64,000 nt of DNA, taken from positions 8,246,001 through 8,310,000 of the forward strand of contig OU612069.1 of the NCBI GenBank assembly GCA_914767715.1. Direction: 5' to 3'. This DNA comes from Membranipora membranacea. Taxonomy: Eukaryota; Bryozoa; Gymnolaemata; Cheilostomatida; Membraniporidae. Shown here one piece after another: positions 25,101 through 39,100 of this stretch (the first letter of the stretch is position 1; the number at the start of each line of letters is the position of its first letter). The notes beneath the pieces are model-generated. The model ran no database searches and was not told where the DNA came from. It saw only the letters and a program-made list of their open reading frames with translations. The position numbers and the translations under genes are program-made.

Positions 25101-26467
25101 AAATCCAGAATATGGAGATTCTCAGATAACCTGGCTGCTAATTAAGCTGACTTGAAATTTACAAAAATATACCAAGGGAGGGTATCACGCTTTTTTTTCG
25201 CTCGGATCAAAAAATAGATTTCGTTCCAACCTACCTCAAAAGGAGAAGCAACTCCTGCTCGTCTCAAATCTGAAATCCGTTTTGTTTTGCAGGTCTCCCT
25301 TCTCCGTCAGCACCAACTTTAACGACGCCCTCTTTCGCACTAAAAAAACATGCCAAACGGCAGCAGTAAAAAATTCAAAGTCTATCACAATCATATGAAA
25401 CTCTGACCAGTTCAAGCCCTCAAACACCTTATTCAAAATCCAGAATATGGAGATTCTCAGATAACCTGGCTGCTAATTAAGCTGACTTGAAATTTACAAA
25501 AATATACCAAGGGAGGGTATCAAGCTTTTTTTTCGCTCGGATCAAAAAATAGATTTCGTTCCAACCTACTTCAAAAGGAGAAGCAACTCCTGCTCGTCTC
25601 AAATCTGAAATCCGTTTTGTTTTGCGGGTCTCCCTTCTCCGTCAGCACCAACTTTAACGACGCCCACTTTCCCACTAAAAAAACATGCCAAACGGCAGCA
25701 GTAAAAAATTTAAAGTCTATCACAATCATATAAAACTCTGACCAGTTCAAGCCCTCAAACACCTTATTCAAAATCCAGAATATGGAGATTCTCAGATAAC
25801 CTGGCTGCTAATTAAGCTGACTTGAAATTTACAAAAATATACCAAGGGAGGGTATCACGCTTTTTTTTCGCTCGGATCAAAAAATAGATTTCGTTCCAAC
25901 CTACCTCAAAAGGAGAAGCAACTCCTGCTCGTCTCAAATCTGTAATCCGTTTTGTTTTGCGGGTCTCCCTTCTCCGTTAGCACCAACTTTAACGACGCCC
26001 ACTTTCGCACTAAAAAAACATGCCAAATGGCAGCAGTAAAAAATTCAAAGTCTATCACAATCATATGAAACTCTGACCAGTTCAAGCCCTCAAACACCTT
26101 ATTCAAAATCCAGAATATGGAGATTCTCAGATAACCTGGCTGCTAATTAAGCTGACTTGAAATTTACAAAAATATACCAAGGGAGGGTATCACACTTTTT
26201 TTTCGCTCGGATCAAAAAATAGATTTCGTTCCAACCTACCTCAAAAGGAGAAGCAACTCCTGCTCGTCTCAAATCTGAAATCCGTTTTGTTTTGCGGGTC
26301 TCCCTTCTCCGTCAGCACCAACTTTAACGACGCCCTCTTTCGCACTAAAAAAACATGCCAAACGGCAGCAGAAAAAAATTCAAAGTCTATAGCAATCATA
26401 TGAAACTCTGACCAGTTCAAGCCCTCAAACACCTCATTCAAAATCCAGATTATGGAGATTCTCAGAT
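22113..26467 (+). repeat. 13-monomer higher-order repeat, copy 2
   Basis: This is the direct repeat of 17758-22112 with the same ordered markers, for example gcttttatttcg near 22510, aaagatacc near 23825, ccaggtcaag near 24403 and ccaatggag near 24836. Differences include a T204 monomer with gcaggtc (25291) where copy 1 has an ordinary monomer, aaacaaac near 23335, and aaagacc near 24083. Its last two monomers are also the first two of superblock A, so the two HOR systems overlap. Confidence 0.88.
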
Positions 26468-27807
26468 AACCTGGCTGCTAATTAAGCTGACTTGAAATTT
26501 ACAAAAATATACCAAGGGAGGGTATCACGCTTTTTTTTCGCTTGGATCAAAAAATAGATTTCGTTCCAACCTACCTCAAAAGGAGAAGCAACTCCTGCTC
26601 GACTCAAATCTGAAATTCGTTTTGGTTTGCGGGTCTCCCTTCTCCGTCAGCACCAACTTTAAAGACGCCCTCTTTCGCACTAAAAAAACATGCCAAACGG
26701 CAGCAGTAAAAAATTCAAAGTCTATCACAATCATATGAAACTCTGACCAGTTCAAGCCCTCAAACACCTTATTCAAAATCCAGAATATGGAGATTCTCAG
26801 ATAACCTGGCTGCTAATTAAGCTGACTTGAAATTTACAAAAATATACCAAGGGAGGGTATCACGCTTTTTTTTCGCTCGGATCAAAAAATAGATTTCGTT
26901 CCAACCTACCTCAAAAGGAGAAGCAACTCCTGCTCGTCTCAAATCTGAAATCCGTTTTGTTTTGCGGGTCTCCCTTCTCCGTCAGCACCAACTTTAACGA
27001 CGCCCTCTTTTGCACTAAAAAAACATGCCAAACGGCAGCAGTAAAAAATTCAAAGTCTATCACAATCATATGAAACTCTGACCAGTTCAAGCCCTCAAAC
27101 ACCTTATTCAAAATCCAGAATATGGAGATTCTCAGATAACCTGGCTGCTAATTAAGCTGACTTGAAATTTACAAAAATATACCAAGGGAGGGTATCACGC
27201 TTTTTTTTCGCTCGGATCAAAAAATAGATTTCGTTCCAACCTACCTCAAAAGGAGAAGCAACTCCTGCTCGTCTCAAATCTGAAATCCGTTTTGTTTTGC
27301 GGGTCTCCCTTCTCCGTCAGCACCAACTTTAACGACGCCCACTTTCGCACTAAAAAAACATGCCAAACGGCAGCAGTAAAAAATTCAAAGTCTATCACAA
27401 TCATATAAAACTCTGACCAGTTCAAGCCCTCAAACACCTTATTCAAAATCCAGAATATGGAGATTCTCAGATAACCTGGCTGCTAATTAAGCTGACTTGA
27501 AATTTAAAAAAATATACCAAGGGAGGGTATCACGCTTTTTTTTCGCTCGGATCAAAAAATAGATTTCGTTCCAACCTACCTCAAAAGGAGAAGCAACTCC
27601 TGCTCGTCTCAAATCTGAAATCCGTTTTGTTTTGCGGGTCTCCCTTCTCCGTCAGCACCAACTTTAACGACGCCCTCTTTCGCACTAAAAAAACATGCCA
27701 AACGGCAGCAGTAAAAAATTCAAAGTCTATCACAATCATGTGAAACTCTGACCAGTTCAAGCCCTCAAACACCTTATTCAAAATCCAGAATATGGAGATT
27801 CTCAGAT

Positions 27808-28143
27808 AACCTGGCTGCTAATTAAGCTGACTTGAAATTTACAAAAATATACCAAGGGAGGGTATCACGCTTTTTTTTCGCTCGGATCAAAAAATAGATT
27901 TCGTTCCAACCTACCTCAAAAGGAGAAGCAACTCCTGCTCGTCTCAAATCTGAAATCCGTTTTTTTTTTGTGGGTCTCCCTTCTCCGTCAGCACCAACTT
28001 TAACGACGCCCTCTTTCGCACTAAAAAAACATGCCAAACGGCAGCAGTAAAAAATTCAAAGTCTATCACAATCATGTGAAACTCTGACCAGTTCAAGCCC
28101 TCAAACACCTTATTCAAAATCCAGAATATGGAGATTCTCAGAT
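27808..28143 (+). repeat. 336-bp monomer with T10 tract
   Basis: The usual ttttgtttt is replaced by ten consecutive T (near 27960-27969) followed by gtgggtc. The G-to-T change merges two T4 runs, and the run is then one base longer than in the matching monomers of blocks B (34843-35177) and C (38195-38529), which have nine T. Slippage in a long homopolymer, or a base-calling or polishing error, could each explain it. Confidence 0.85.
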
Positions 28144-30153
28144 AACCTGGCTGCTAATTAAGCTGACTTGAAATTTACAAAAATATACCAAGGGAGGGTA
28201 TCACGCTTTTTTTTCGCTCGGATCAAAAACTAGATTTCGTTCCAACCTACCTCAAAAGGAGAAGCAACTCCTGCTCGTCTCAAATCTGAAATCCGTTTTG
28301 TTTTGCGGGTCTCCCTTCTCCGTCAGCACCAACTTTAACGACGCCCACTTTCGCACTAAAAAAACATGCCAAACGGCAGCAGTAAAAAATTCAAAGTCTA
28401 TCACAATCATATGAAACTCTGACCAGTTCAAGCCCTCAAACACCTCATTCAAAATCCAGATTATGGAGATTCTCAGATAACCTGGCTGCTAATTAAGCTG
28501 ACTTGAAATTTACAAAAATATACCAAGGGAGGGTATCACGCTTTTTTTTCGCTTGGATCAAAAAATAGATTTCGTTCCAACCTACCTCAAAAGGAGAAGC
28601 AACTCCTGCTCGTCTCAAATCTGAAATCCGTTTTGTTTTGCGGGTCTCCCTTCTCCGTCAGCACCAACTTCAACGACGCCCACTTTCGCACTAAAAAAAC
28701 ATGCCAAACGGCAGCAGTAAAAAATTCAAAGTCTATCACAATCATATAAAACTCTGACCAGTTCAAGCCCTCAAACACCTTATTCAAAATCCAGAATATG
28801 GAGATTCTCAGATAACCTGGCTGCTAATTAAGCTGACTTGAAATTTACAAAAATATACCAAGGGAGGGTATCACGCTTTTTTTTCGCTCGGATCAAAAAA
28901 TAGATTTCGTTCCAACCTACCTCAAAAGGAGAAGCAACTCCTGCTCGTCTCAAATCTGAAATCCGTTTTGTTTTGCGGGTCTCCCTTCTCCGTCAGCACC
29001 AACTTTAACGACGCCCTCTTTCGCACTAAAAAAACATGCCAAACGGCAGCAGTAAAAAATTCAAAGTCTATCACAATCATGTGAAACTCTGACCAGTTCA
29101 AGCCCTCAAACACCTTATTCAAAATCCAGAATATGGAGATTCTCAGATAACCTGGCTGCTAATTAAGCTGACTTGAAATTTACAAAAATATACCAAGGGA
29201 GGGTATCACGCTTTTTTTTCGCTCGGATCAAAGAATAGATTTCGTTCCAACCTACCTCAAAAGGAGAAGCAACTCCTGCTCGTCTCAAATCTGAAATCCG
29301 TTTTGTTTTGCGGGTCTCCCTTCTCCGTCAGCACCAACTTTAACGACGCCCTCTTTCGCACTAAAAAAACATGCCAAACGGCAGCAGTAAAAAATTCAAA
29401 GTCTATCACAATCATGTGAAACTCTGACCAGTTCAAGCCCTCAAACACCTTATTCAAAATCCAGAATATGGAGATTCTCAGATAACCTGGCTGCTAATTA
29501 AGCTGACTTGAAATTTACAAAAATATACCAAGGGAGGGTATCACGCTTTTTTTTCGCTCGGATCAAAAACTAGATTTCGTTCCAACCTACCTCAAAAGGA
29601 GAAGCAACTCCTGCTCGTCTCAAATCTGAAATCCGTTTTGTTTTGCGGGTCTCCCTTCTCCGTCAGCACCAACTTTAACGACGCCCACTTTCGCACTAAA
29701 AAAACATGCCAAACGGCAGCAGTAAAAAATTCAAAGTCTATCACAATCATATGAAACTCTGACCAGTTCAAGCCCTCAAACACCTCATTCAAAATCCAGA
29801 TTATGGAGATTCTCAGATAACCTGGCTGCTAATTAAGCTGACTTGAAATTTACAAAAATATACCAAGGGAGCGTATCACGCTTTTTTTTCGCTCGGATCA
29901 AAAAATAGATTTCGTTCCAACCTACCTCAAAAGGAGAAGCAACTCCTGCTCGTCTCAAATCTGAAATCCGTTTTGTTTTGCGGGTCTCCCTTCTCCGTCA
30001 GCACCAACTTTAACGACGCCCTCTTTTGCACTAAAAAAACATGCCAAACGGCAGCAGTAAAAAATTCAAAGTCTATCACAATCATATGAAACTCTGACCA
30101 GTTCAAGCCCTCAAACACCTTATTCAAAATCCAGAATATGGAGATTCTCAGAT
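28144..30153 (+). repeat. Nested 4-monomer repeat inside superblock A
   Basis: Monomers at 28144 and 29484, 1340 bp apart, share aaaaactag, cctcattc and agattatgg. Two monomers with catgtgaaac (28814, 29149) lie between them. Block C carries the same pair at 38530 and 39870, so the 4-monomer duplication predates the A/C duplication. In A the second copy is followed directly by the gagcgtatc/cctcttttgcac monomer (29819). Confidence 0.8.
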
Positions 30154-30488
30154 AACCTGGCTGCTAATTAAGCTGACTTGAAATTTACAAAAATATACCA
30201 AGGGAGGGTATCACGCTTTTTTTTCGCTCGGATCAAAAAATAGATTTCGTTCCAACCTACCTCAAAAGGAGAAGCAACTCCTGCTCGTCTCAAATCTGAA
30301 ATCCGTTTTGTTTTGCGGGTCTCCCTTCTCCGTCAGCACCAACTTTAACGACGCCCTCTTTCGCACTAAAAAAACATGCCAAACGGCAGCAGTAAAAAAA
30401 TCAAAGTCTATCACAATCATGTGAAACTCTGACCAGTTCAAGCCCTCAAACACCTTATTCAAAATCCAGAATATGGAGATTCTCAGAT

Positions 30489-30824
30489 AACCTGGCTGCT
30501 AATTAAGCTGACTTGAAATTTACAAAAATATACCAAGGGAGGGTATCACGCTTTTTTTTCGCTCGGATCAAAAAATAGATTTCGTTCCAACCTACCTCAA
30601 AAGGAGAAGCAACTCCTGCTCGTCTCAAATCTGAAATCCGTTTTTTTTTTGCGGGTCTCCCTTCTCCGTCAGCACCAACTTTAACGACGCCCTCTTTCGC
30701 ACTAAAAAAACATGCCAAACGGCAGCAGTAAAAAATTCAAAGTCTATCACAATCATATGAAACTCTGACCAGTTCAAGCCCTCAAACACCTTATTCAAAA
30801 TCCAGAATATGGAGATTCTCAGAT
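30489..30824 (+). repeat. 336-bp monomer with T10 tract (second in block A)
   Basis: Ten consecutive T replace ttttgtttt near 30641-30650, followed by gcgggtc. The corresponding C monomer at 41210-41544 has nine T. The preceding monomer carries gtaaaaaaatcaaag, another A-run variant. Confidence 0.85.
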
Positions 30825-32834
30825 AACCTGGCTGCTAATTAAGCTGACTTGAAATTTACAAAAATATACCAAGGGAGGGTATCACGCTTTTTTTTCGCTC
30901 GGATCAAAAAATAGATTTCGTTCCAACCTACCTCAAAAGGAGAAGCAACTCCTGCTCGTCTCAAATCTGAAATCCGTTTTGTTTTGCGGGTCTCCCTTCT
31001 CCGTCAGCACCAACTTTAACGACGCCCACTTTCGCACTAAAAAAACATGCCAAACGGCAGCAGTAAAAAACTCAAAGTCTATCACAATCATATGAAACTC
31101 TGACCAGTTCAAGCCCTCAAACACCTTATTCAAAATCCAGAATATGGAGATTCTCAGATAACCTGGCTGCTAATTAAGCTGACTTGAAATTTACAAAAAT
31201 ATACCAAGGGAGGGTATCACGCTTTTTTTTCGCTCGGATCAAAAAATAGATTTCGTTCCAACCTACCTCAAAAGGAGAAGCAACTCCTGCTCGTCTCAAA
31301 TCTGAAATCCGTTTTGTTTTGCGGGTCTCACTTCTCCGTCAGCACCAACTTTAACGACGCCCACTTTCGCACTAAAAAAACATGCCAAACGGCAGCAGTA
31401 AAAAATTCAAAGTCTATCACAATCATATGAAACTCTGACCAGTTCAAGCCCTCAAACACCTTATTCAAAATCCAGAATATGGAGATTCTCAGATAACCTG
31501 GCTGCTAATTAAGCTGACTTGAAATTTACAAAAATATACCAAGGGAGGGTATCACGCTTTTTTTTCGCTCGGATCAAAAAATAGATTTCGTTCCAACCTA
31601 CCTCAAAAGGAGAAGCAACTCCTGCTTGTCTCAAATCTGAAATCCGTTTTGTTTTGCGGGTCTCCCTTCTCCGTCAGCACCAACTTTAACGACGCCCACT
31701 TTCGCACTAAAAAAACATGCCAAACGGCAGCAGTAAAAAATTAGAAGTCTATCACAATCATATGAAACTCTGACCAGTTCAAGCCCTCAAACACCTTATT
31801 CAAAATCCAGAATATGGAGATTCTCAGGTAGCCTGGCTGCTAATTAAGCTGACTTGAAATTTACAAAAATATACCAAGGGAGGGTATCACGCTTTTTTTT
31901 CGCTCGGATCAAAAAATAGATTTCGTTCCAACCTACCTCAAAAGGAGAAGCAACTCCTGCTCGTCTCAAATCTGAAATCCGTTTTGTTTTGCGGGTCTCC
32001 CTTCTCCGTCAGCACCAACTTTAACGACGCCCTCTTTCGCACTAAAAAAACATGCCAAACGGCAGCAGTAAAAAATTAGAAGTCTATCACAATCATATGA
32101 AACTCTGACCAGTTCAAGCCCTCAAACACCTTATTCAAAATCCAGAATATGGAGATTCTCAGGTAGCCTGGCTGCTAATTAAACTGACTTGAAATTTACA
32201 AAAATATACCAAGGGAGGGTATCACGCTTTTTTTTTGCTCGGATCAAAAAATAGATTTCGTTCTAACCTACCTCAAAAGGAGAAGCAACTCCTGCTCGTC
32301 TCAAATCTGAAATCCGTTTTGTTTTGCGGGTCTCCCTTCTCCGTCAGCACCAACTTTAACGACGCCCACTTTCGCACTAAAAAAACATGCCAAACGGCAG
32401 CAGTAAAAAATTCAAAGTCTATCACAATCATATGAAACTCTGACCAGTTCAAGCCCTCAAACACCTTATTCAAAATCCAGAATATGGAGATTCTCAGATA
32501 ACCTGGCTGCTAATTAAGCTGACTTGAAATTTACAAAAATATACCAAGGGAGGGTATCACGCTTTTTTTTCGCTCGGATCAAAAAATAGATTTCGTTCCA
32601 ACCTACCTCAAAAGGAGAAGCAACTCCTGCTCGTCTCAAATCTGAAATCCGTTTTGTTTTGCGGGTCTCCCTTCTCCGTCAGCACCAACTTTAACGACGC
32701 CCACTTTCGCACTAAAAAAACATGCCAAACGGCAGCAGTAAAAAATTCAAAGTCTATCACAATCATATGAAACTCTGACCAGTTCAAGCCCTCAAACACC
32801 TTATTCAAAATCCAGAATATGGAGATTCTCAGAT

Positions 32835-35800
32835 AACCTGGCTGCTAATTAAGCTGACTTGAAATTTACAAAAATATACCAAGGGAGGGTATCACGCTTT
32901 TTTTTCGCTCGGATCAAAAAATAGATTTCGTTCCAACCTACCTCAAAAGGAGAAGCAACTCCTGCTCGTCTCAAATCTGTAATCCGTTTTGTTTTGCGGG
33001 TCTCCCTTCTCCGTTAGCACCAACTTTAACGACGCCCACTTTCGCACTAAAAAAACATGCCAAATGGCAGCAGTAAAAAATTCAAAGTCTATCACAATCA
33101 TATGAAACTCTGACCAGTTCAAGCCCTCAAACACCTTATTCAAAATCCAGAATATGGAGATTCTCAGATAACCTGGCTGCTAATTAAGCTGACTTGAAAT
33201 TTACAAAAATATACCAAGGGAGGGTATCACACTTTTTTTTCGCTCGGATCAAAAAATAGATTTCGTTCCAACCTACCTCAAAAGGAGAAGCAACTCCTGC
33301 TCGTCTCAAATCTGAAATCCGTTTTGTTTTGCGGGTCTCCCTTCTCCGTCAGCACCAACTTTAACGACGCCCTCTTTCGCACTAAAAAAACATGCCAAAC
33401 GGCAGCAGAAAAAAATTCAAAGTCTATAGCAATCATATGAAACTCTGACCAGTTCAAGCCCTCAAACACCTCATTCAAAATCCAGATTATGGAGATTCTC
33501 AGATAACCTGGCTGCTAATTAAGCTGACTTGAAATTTACAAAAATATACCAAGGGAGGGTATCACGCTTTTTTTTCGCTTGGATCAAAAAATAGATTTCG
33601 TTCCAACCTACCTCAAAAGGAGAAGCAACTCCTGCTCGACTCAAATCTGAAATTCGTTTTGGTTTGCGGGTCTCCCTTCTCCGTCAGCACCAACTTTAAA
33701 GACGCCCTCTTTCGCACTAAAAAAACATGCCAAACGGCAGCAGTAAAAAATTCAAAGTCTATCACAATCATATGAAACTCTGACCAGTTCAAGCCCTCAA
33801 ACACCTTATTCAAAATCCAGAATATGGAGATTCTCAGATAACCTGGCTGCTAATTAAGCTGACTTGAAATTTACAAAAATATACCAAGGGAGGGTATCAC
33901 GCTTTTTTTTCGCTCGGATCAAAAAATAGATTTCGTTCCAACCTACCTCAAAAGGAGAAGCAACTCCTGCTCGTCTCAAATCTGAAATCCGTTTTGTTTT
34001 GCGGGTCTCCCTTCTCCGTCAGCACCAACTTTAACGACGCCCTCTTTTGCACTAAAAAAACATGCCAAACGGCAGCAGTAAAAAATTCAAAGTCTATCAC
34101 AATCATATGAAACTCTGACCAGTTCAAGCCCTCAAACACCTTATTCAAAATCCAGAATATGGAGATTCTCAGATAACCTGGCTGCTAATTAAGCTGACTT
34201 GAAATTTACAAAAATATACCAAGGGAGGGTATCACGCTTTTTTTTCGCTCGGATCAAAAAATAGATTTCGTTCCAACCTACCTCAAAAGGAGAAGCAACT
34301 CCTGCTCGTCTCAAATCTGAAATCCGTTTTGTTTTGCGGGTCTCCCTTCTCCGTCAGCACCAACTTTAACGACGCCCACTTTCGCACTAAAAAAACATGC
34401 CAAACGGCAGCAGTAAAAAATTCAAAGTCTATCACAATCATATAAAACTCTGACCAGTTCAAGCCCTCAAACACCTTATTCAAAATCCAGAATATGGAGA
34501 TTCTCAGATAACCTGGCTGCTAATTAAGCTGACTTGAAATTTACAAAAATATACCAAGGGAGGGTATCACGCTTTTTTTTCGCTCGGATCAAAAAATAGA
34601 TTTCGTTCCAACCTACCTCAAAAGGAGAAGCAACTCCTGCTCGTCTCAAATCTGAAATCCGTTTTGTTTTGCGGGTCTCCCTTCTCCGTCAGCACCAACT
34701 TTAACGACGCCCTCTTTCGCACTAAAAAAACATGCCAAACGGCAGCAGTAAAAAATTCAAAGTCTATCACAATCATGTGAAACTCTGACCAGTTCAAGCC
34801 CTCAAACACCTTATTCAAAATCCAGAATATGGAGATTCTCAGATAACCTGGCTGCTAATTAAGCTGACTTGAAATTTACAAAAATATACCAAGGGAGGGT
34901 ATCACGCTTTTTTTTCGCTCGGATCAAAAAATAGATTTCGTTCCAACCTACCTCAAAAGGAGAAGCAACTCCTGCTCGTCTCAAATCTGAAATCCGTTTT
35001 TTTTTGTGGGTCTCCCTTCTCCGTCAGCACCAACTTTAACGACGCCCTCTTTCGCACTAAAAAAACATGCCAAACGGCAGCAGTAAAAAATTCAAAGTCT
35101 ATCACAATCATGTGAAACTCTGACCAGTTCAAGCCCTCAAACACCTTATTCAAAATCCAGAATATGGAGATTCTCAGATAACCTGGCTGCTAATTAAGCT
35201 GACTTGAAATTTACAAAAATATACCAAGGGAGGGTATCACGCTTTTTTTTCGCTCGGATCAAAAAATAGATTTCGTTCCAACCTACCTCAAAAGGAGAAG
35301 CAACTCCTGCTCGTCTCAAATCTGAAATCCGTTTTGTTTTGCGGGTCTCCCTTCTCCGTCAGCACCAACTTTAACGACGCCCTCTTTCGCACTAAAAAAA
35401 CATGCCAAACGGCAGCAGTAAAAAATTAGAAGTCTATCACAATCATATGAAACTCTGACCAGTTCAAGCCCTCAAACACCTTATTCAAAATCCAGAATAT
35501 GGAGATTCTCAGGTAGCCTGGCTGCTAATTAAACTGACTTGAAATTTACAAAAATATACCAAGGGAGGGTATCACGCTTTTTTTTTGCTCGGATCAAAAA
35601 ATAGATTTCGTTCTAACCTACCTCAAAAGGAGAAGCAACTCCTGCTCGTCTCAAATCTGAAATCCGTTTTGTTTTGCGGGTCTCCCTTCTCCGTCAGCAC
35701 TAACTTTAACGACGCCCACTTTCGCACTAAAAAAACATGCCAAACGGCAGCAGTAAAAAATTCAAAGTCTATCACAATCATATGAAACTCTGACCAGTTC

Positions 35801-36184
35801 AAGCCCTCAAACACCTTATTCAAAATCCAGAATATGGAGATTCTCAGATAACCTGGCTGCTAATTAAGCTGACTTGAAATTTACAAAAATATACCAAGGG
35901 AGGGTATCACGCTTTTTTTTCGCTCGGATCAAAAAATAGATTTCGTTCCAACCTACCTCAAAAGGAGAAGCAACTCCTGCTCGTCTCAAATCTGAAATCC
36001 GTTTTGTTTTGCGGGTCTCCCTTCTCCGTCAGCACCAACTTTAACGACGCCCACTTTCGCACTAAAAAAACATGCCAAACGGCAGCAGTAAAAAATTCAA
36101 AGTCTATCACAATCATATGAAACTCTGACCAGTTCAAGCCCTCAAACACCTTATTCAAAATCCAGAATATGGAGATTCTCAGAT
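32835..36184 (+). repeat. Superblock B: 10 monomers, shortened form of A/C
   Basis: This 3350-bp block repeats the first seven monomers of A (tctgtaatcc/gttagcacc through the poly-T/gtgggtc monomer) and then jumps directly to the last three of A: aattagaag+caggtagcc at 35180, attaaactg/ttctaacc at 35515, and an ordinary monomer at 35850. The central 11 monomers of A are absent. Length is exactly 10 x 335. A private T lies near 35701 (cagcactaac). The simplest reading is an in-phase deletion by unequal exchange; the alternative is that A and C gained the middle section. Confidence 0.9.
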
Positions 36185-39100
36185 AACCTGGCTGCTAATT
36201 AAGCTGACTTGAAATTTACAAAAATATACCAAGGGAGGGTATCACGCTTTTTTTTCGCTCGGATCAAAAAATAGATTTCGTTCCAACCTACCTCAAAAGG
36301 AGAAGCAACTCCTGCTCGTCTCAAATCTGTAATCCGTTTTGTTTTGCGGGTCTCCCTTCTCCGTTAGCACCAACTTTAACGACGCCCACTTTCGCACTAA
36401 AAAAACATGCCAAATGGCAGCAGTAAAAAATTCAAAGTCTATCACAATCATATGAAACTCTGACCAGTTCAAGCCCTCAAACACCTTATTCAAAATCCAG
36501 AATATGGAGATTCTCAGATAACCTGGCTGCTAATTAAGCTGACTTGAAATTTACAAAAATATACCAAGGGAGGGTATCACACTTTTTTTTCGCTCGGATC
36601 AAAAAATAGATTTCGTTCCAACCTACCTCAAAAGGAGAAGCAACTCCTGCTCGTCTCAAATCTGAAATCCGTTTTGTTTTGCGGGTCTCCCTTCTCCGTC
36701 AGCACCAACTTTAACGACGCCCTCTTTCGCACTAAAAAAACATGCCAAACGGCAGCAGAAAAAAATTCAAAGTCTATAGCAATCATATGAAACTCTGACC
36801 AGTTCAAGCCCTCAAACACCTCATTCAAAATCCAGATTATGGAGATTCTCAGATAACCTGGCTGCTAATTAAGCTGACTTGAAATTTACAAAAATATACC
36901 AAGGGAGGGTATCACGCTTTTTTTTCGCTTGGATCAAAAAATAGATTTCGTTCCAACCTACCTCAAAAGGAGAAGCAACTCCTGCTCGACTCAAATCTGA
37001 AATTCGTTTTGGTTTGCGGGTCTCCCTTCTCCGTCAGCACCAACTTTAAAGACGCCCTCTTTCGCACTAAAAAAACATGCCAAACGGCAGCAGTAAAAAA
37101 TTCAAAGTCTATCACAATCATATGAAACTCTGACCAGTTCAAGCCCTCAAACACCTTATTCAAAATCCAGAATATGGAGATTCTCAGATAACCTGGCTGC
37201 TAATTAAGCTGACTTGAAATTTACAAAAATATACCAAGGGAGGGTATCACGCTTTTTTTTCGCTCGGATCAAAAAATAGATTTCGTTCCAACCTACCTCA
37301 AAAGGAGAAGCAACTCCTGCTCGTCTCAAATCTGAAATCCGTTTTGTTTTGCGGGTCTCCCTTCTCCGTCAGCACCAACTTTAACGACGCCCTCTTTTGC
37401 ACTAAAAAAACATGCCAAACGGCAGCAGTAAAAAATTCAAAGTCTATCACAATCATATGAAACTCTGACCAGTTCAAGCCCTCAAACACCTTATTCAAAA
37501 TCCAGAATATGGAGATTCTCAGATAACCTGGCTGCTAATTAAGCTGACTTGAAATTTACAAAAATATACCAAGGGAGGGTATCACGCTTTTTTTTCGCTC
37601 GGATCAAAAAATAGATTTCGTTCCAACCTACCTCAAAAGGAGAAGCAACTCCTGCTCGTCTCAAATCTGAAATCCGTTTTGTTTTGCGGGTCTCCCTTCT
37701 CCGTCAGCACCAACTTTAACGACGCCCACTTTCGCACTAAAAAAACATGCCAAACGGCAGCAGTAAAAAATTCAAAGTCTATCACAATCATATAAAACTC
37801 TGACCAGTTCAAGCCCTCAAACACCTTATTCAAAATCCAGAATATGGAGATTCTCAGATAACCTGGCTGCTAATTAAGCTGACTTGAAATTTACAAAAAT
37901 ATACCAAGGGAGGGTATCACGCTTTTTTTTCGCTCGGATCAAAAAATAGATTTCGTTCCAACCTACCTCAAAAGGAGAAGCAACTCCTGCTCGTCTCAAA
38001 TCTGAAATCCGTTTTGTTTTGCGGGTCTCCCTTCTCCGTCAGCACCAACTTTAACGACGCCCTCTTTCGCACTAAAAAAACATGCCAAACGGCAGCAGTA
38101 AAAAATTCAAAGTCTATCACAATCATGTGAAACTCTGACCAGTTCAAGCCCTCAAACACCTTATTCAAAGTCCAGAATATGGAGATTCTCAGATAACCTG
38201 GCTGCTAATTAAGCTGACTTGAAATTTACAAAAATATACCAAGGGAGGGTATCACGCTTTTTTTTCGCTCGGATCAAAAAATAGATTTCGTTCCAACCTA
38301 CCTCAAAAGGAGAAGCAACTCCTGCTCGTCTCAAATCTGAAATCCGTTTTTTTTTGTGGGTCTCCCTTCTCCGTCAGCACCAACTTTAACGACGCCCTCT
38401 TTCGCACTAAAAAAACATGCCAAACGGCAGCAGTAAAAAATTCAAAGTCTATCACAATCATGTGAAACTCTGACCAGTTCAAGCCCTCAAACACCTTATT
38501 CAAAATCCAGAATATGGAGATTCTCAGATAACCTGGCTGCTAATTAAGCTGACTTGAAATTTACAAAAATATACCAAGGGAGGGTATCACGCTTTTTTTT
38601 CGCTCGGATCAAAAACTAGATTTCGTTCCAACCTACCTCAAAAGGAGAAGCAACTCCTGCTCGTCTCAAATCTGAAATCCGTTTTGTTTTGCGGGTCTCC
38701 CTTCTCCGTCAGCACCAACTTTAACGACGCCCACTTTCGCACTAAAAAAACATGCCAAACGGCAGCAGTAAAAAATTCAAAGTCTATCACAATCATATGA
38801 AACTCTGACCAGTTCAAGCCCTCAAACACCTCATTCAAAATCCAGATTATGGAGATTCTCAGATAACCTGGCTGCTAATTAAGCTGACTTGAAATTTACA
38901 AAAATATACCAAGGGAGGGTATCACGCTTTTTTTTCGCTTGGATCAAAAAATAGATTTCGTTCCAACCTACCTCAAAAGGAGAAGCAACTCCTGCTCGTC
39001 TCAAATCTGAAATCCGTTTTGTTTTGCGGGTCTCCCTTCTCCGTCAGCACCAACTTCAACGACGCCCACTTTCGCACTAAAAAAACATGCCAAACGGCAG

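Larger units (their letters stand above)
25798..32834 (+). repeat. Superblock A: 21 monomers, related to B and C
   Basis: A 7037-bp block (21 x 335 + 2). It opens with tctgtaatcc/gttagcacc/aaatggcag, then monomers marked cctcattc+agattatgg, cgcttgg+ctcgactc+tttaaagac, cctcttttgcac, catataaaac, catgtgaaac, and a poly-T variant in which the G of ttttgtttt is T. After a middle section it closes with ggtctcact (31330), two monomers with aattagaag and caggtagcc, then attaaactg/ttctaacc and one ordinary monomer. B and C start and end with the same series. Two one-base T expansions lie inside (27808-28143 and 30489-30824). Confidence 0.9.
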
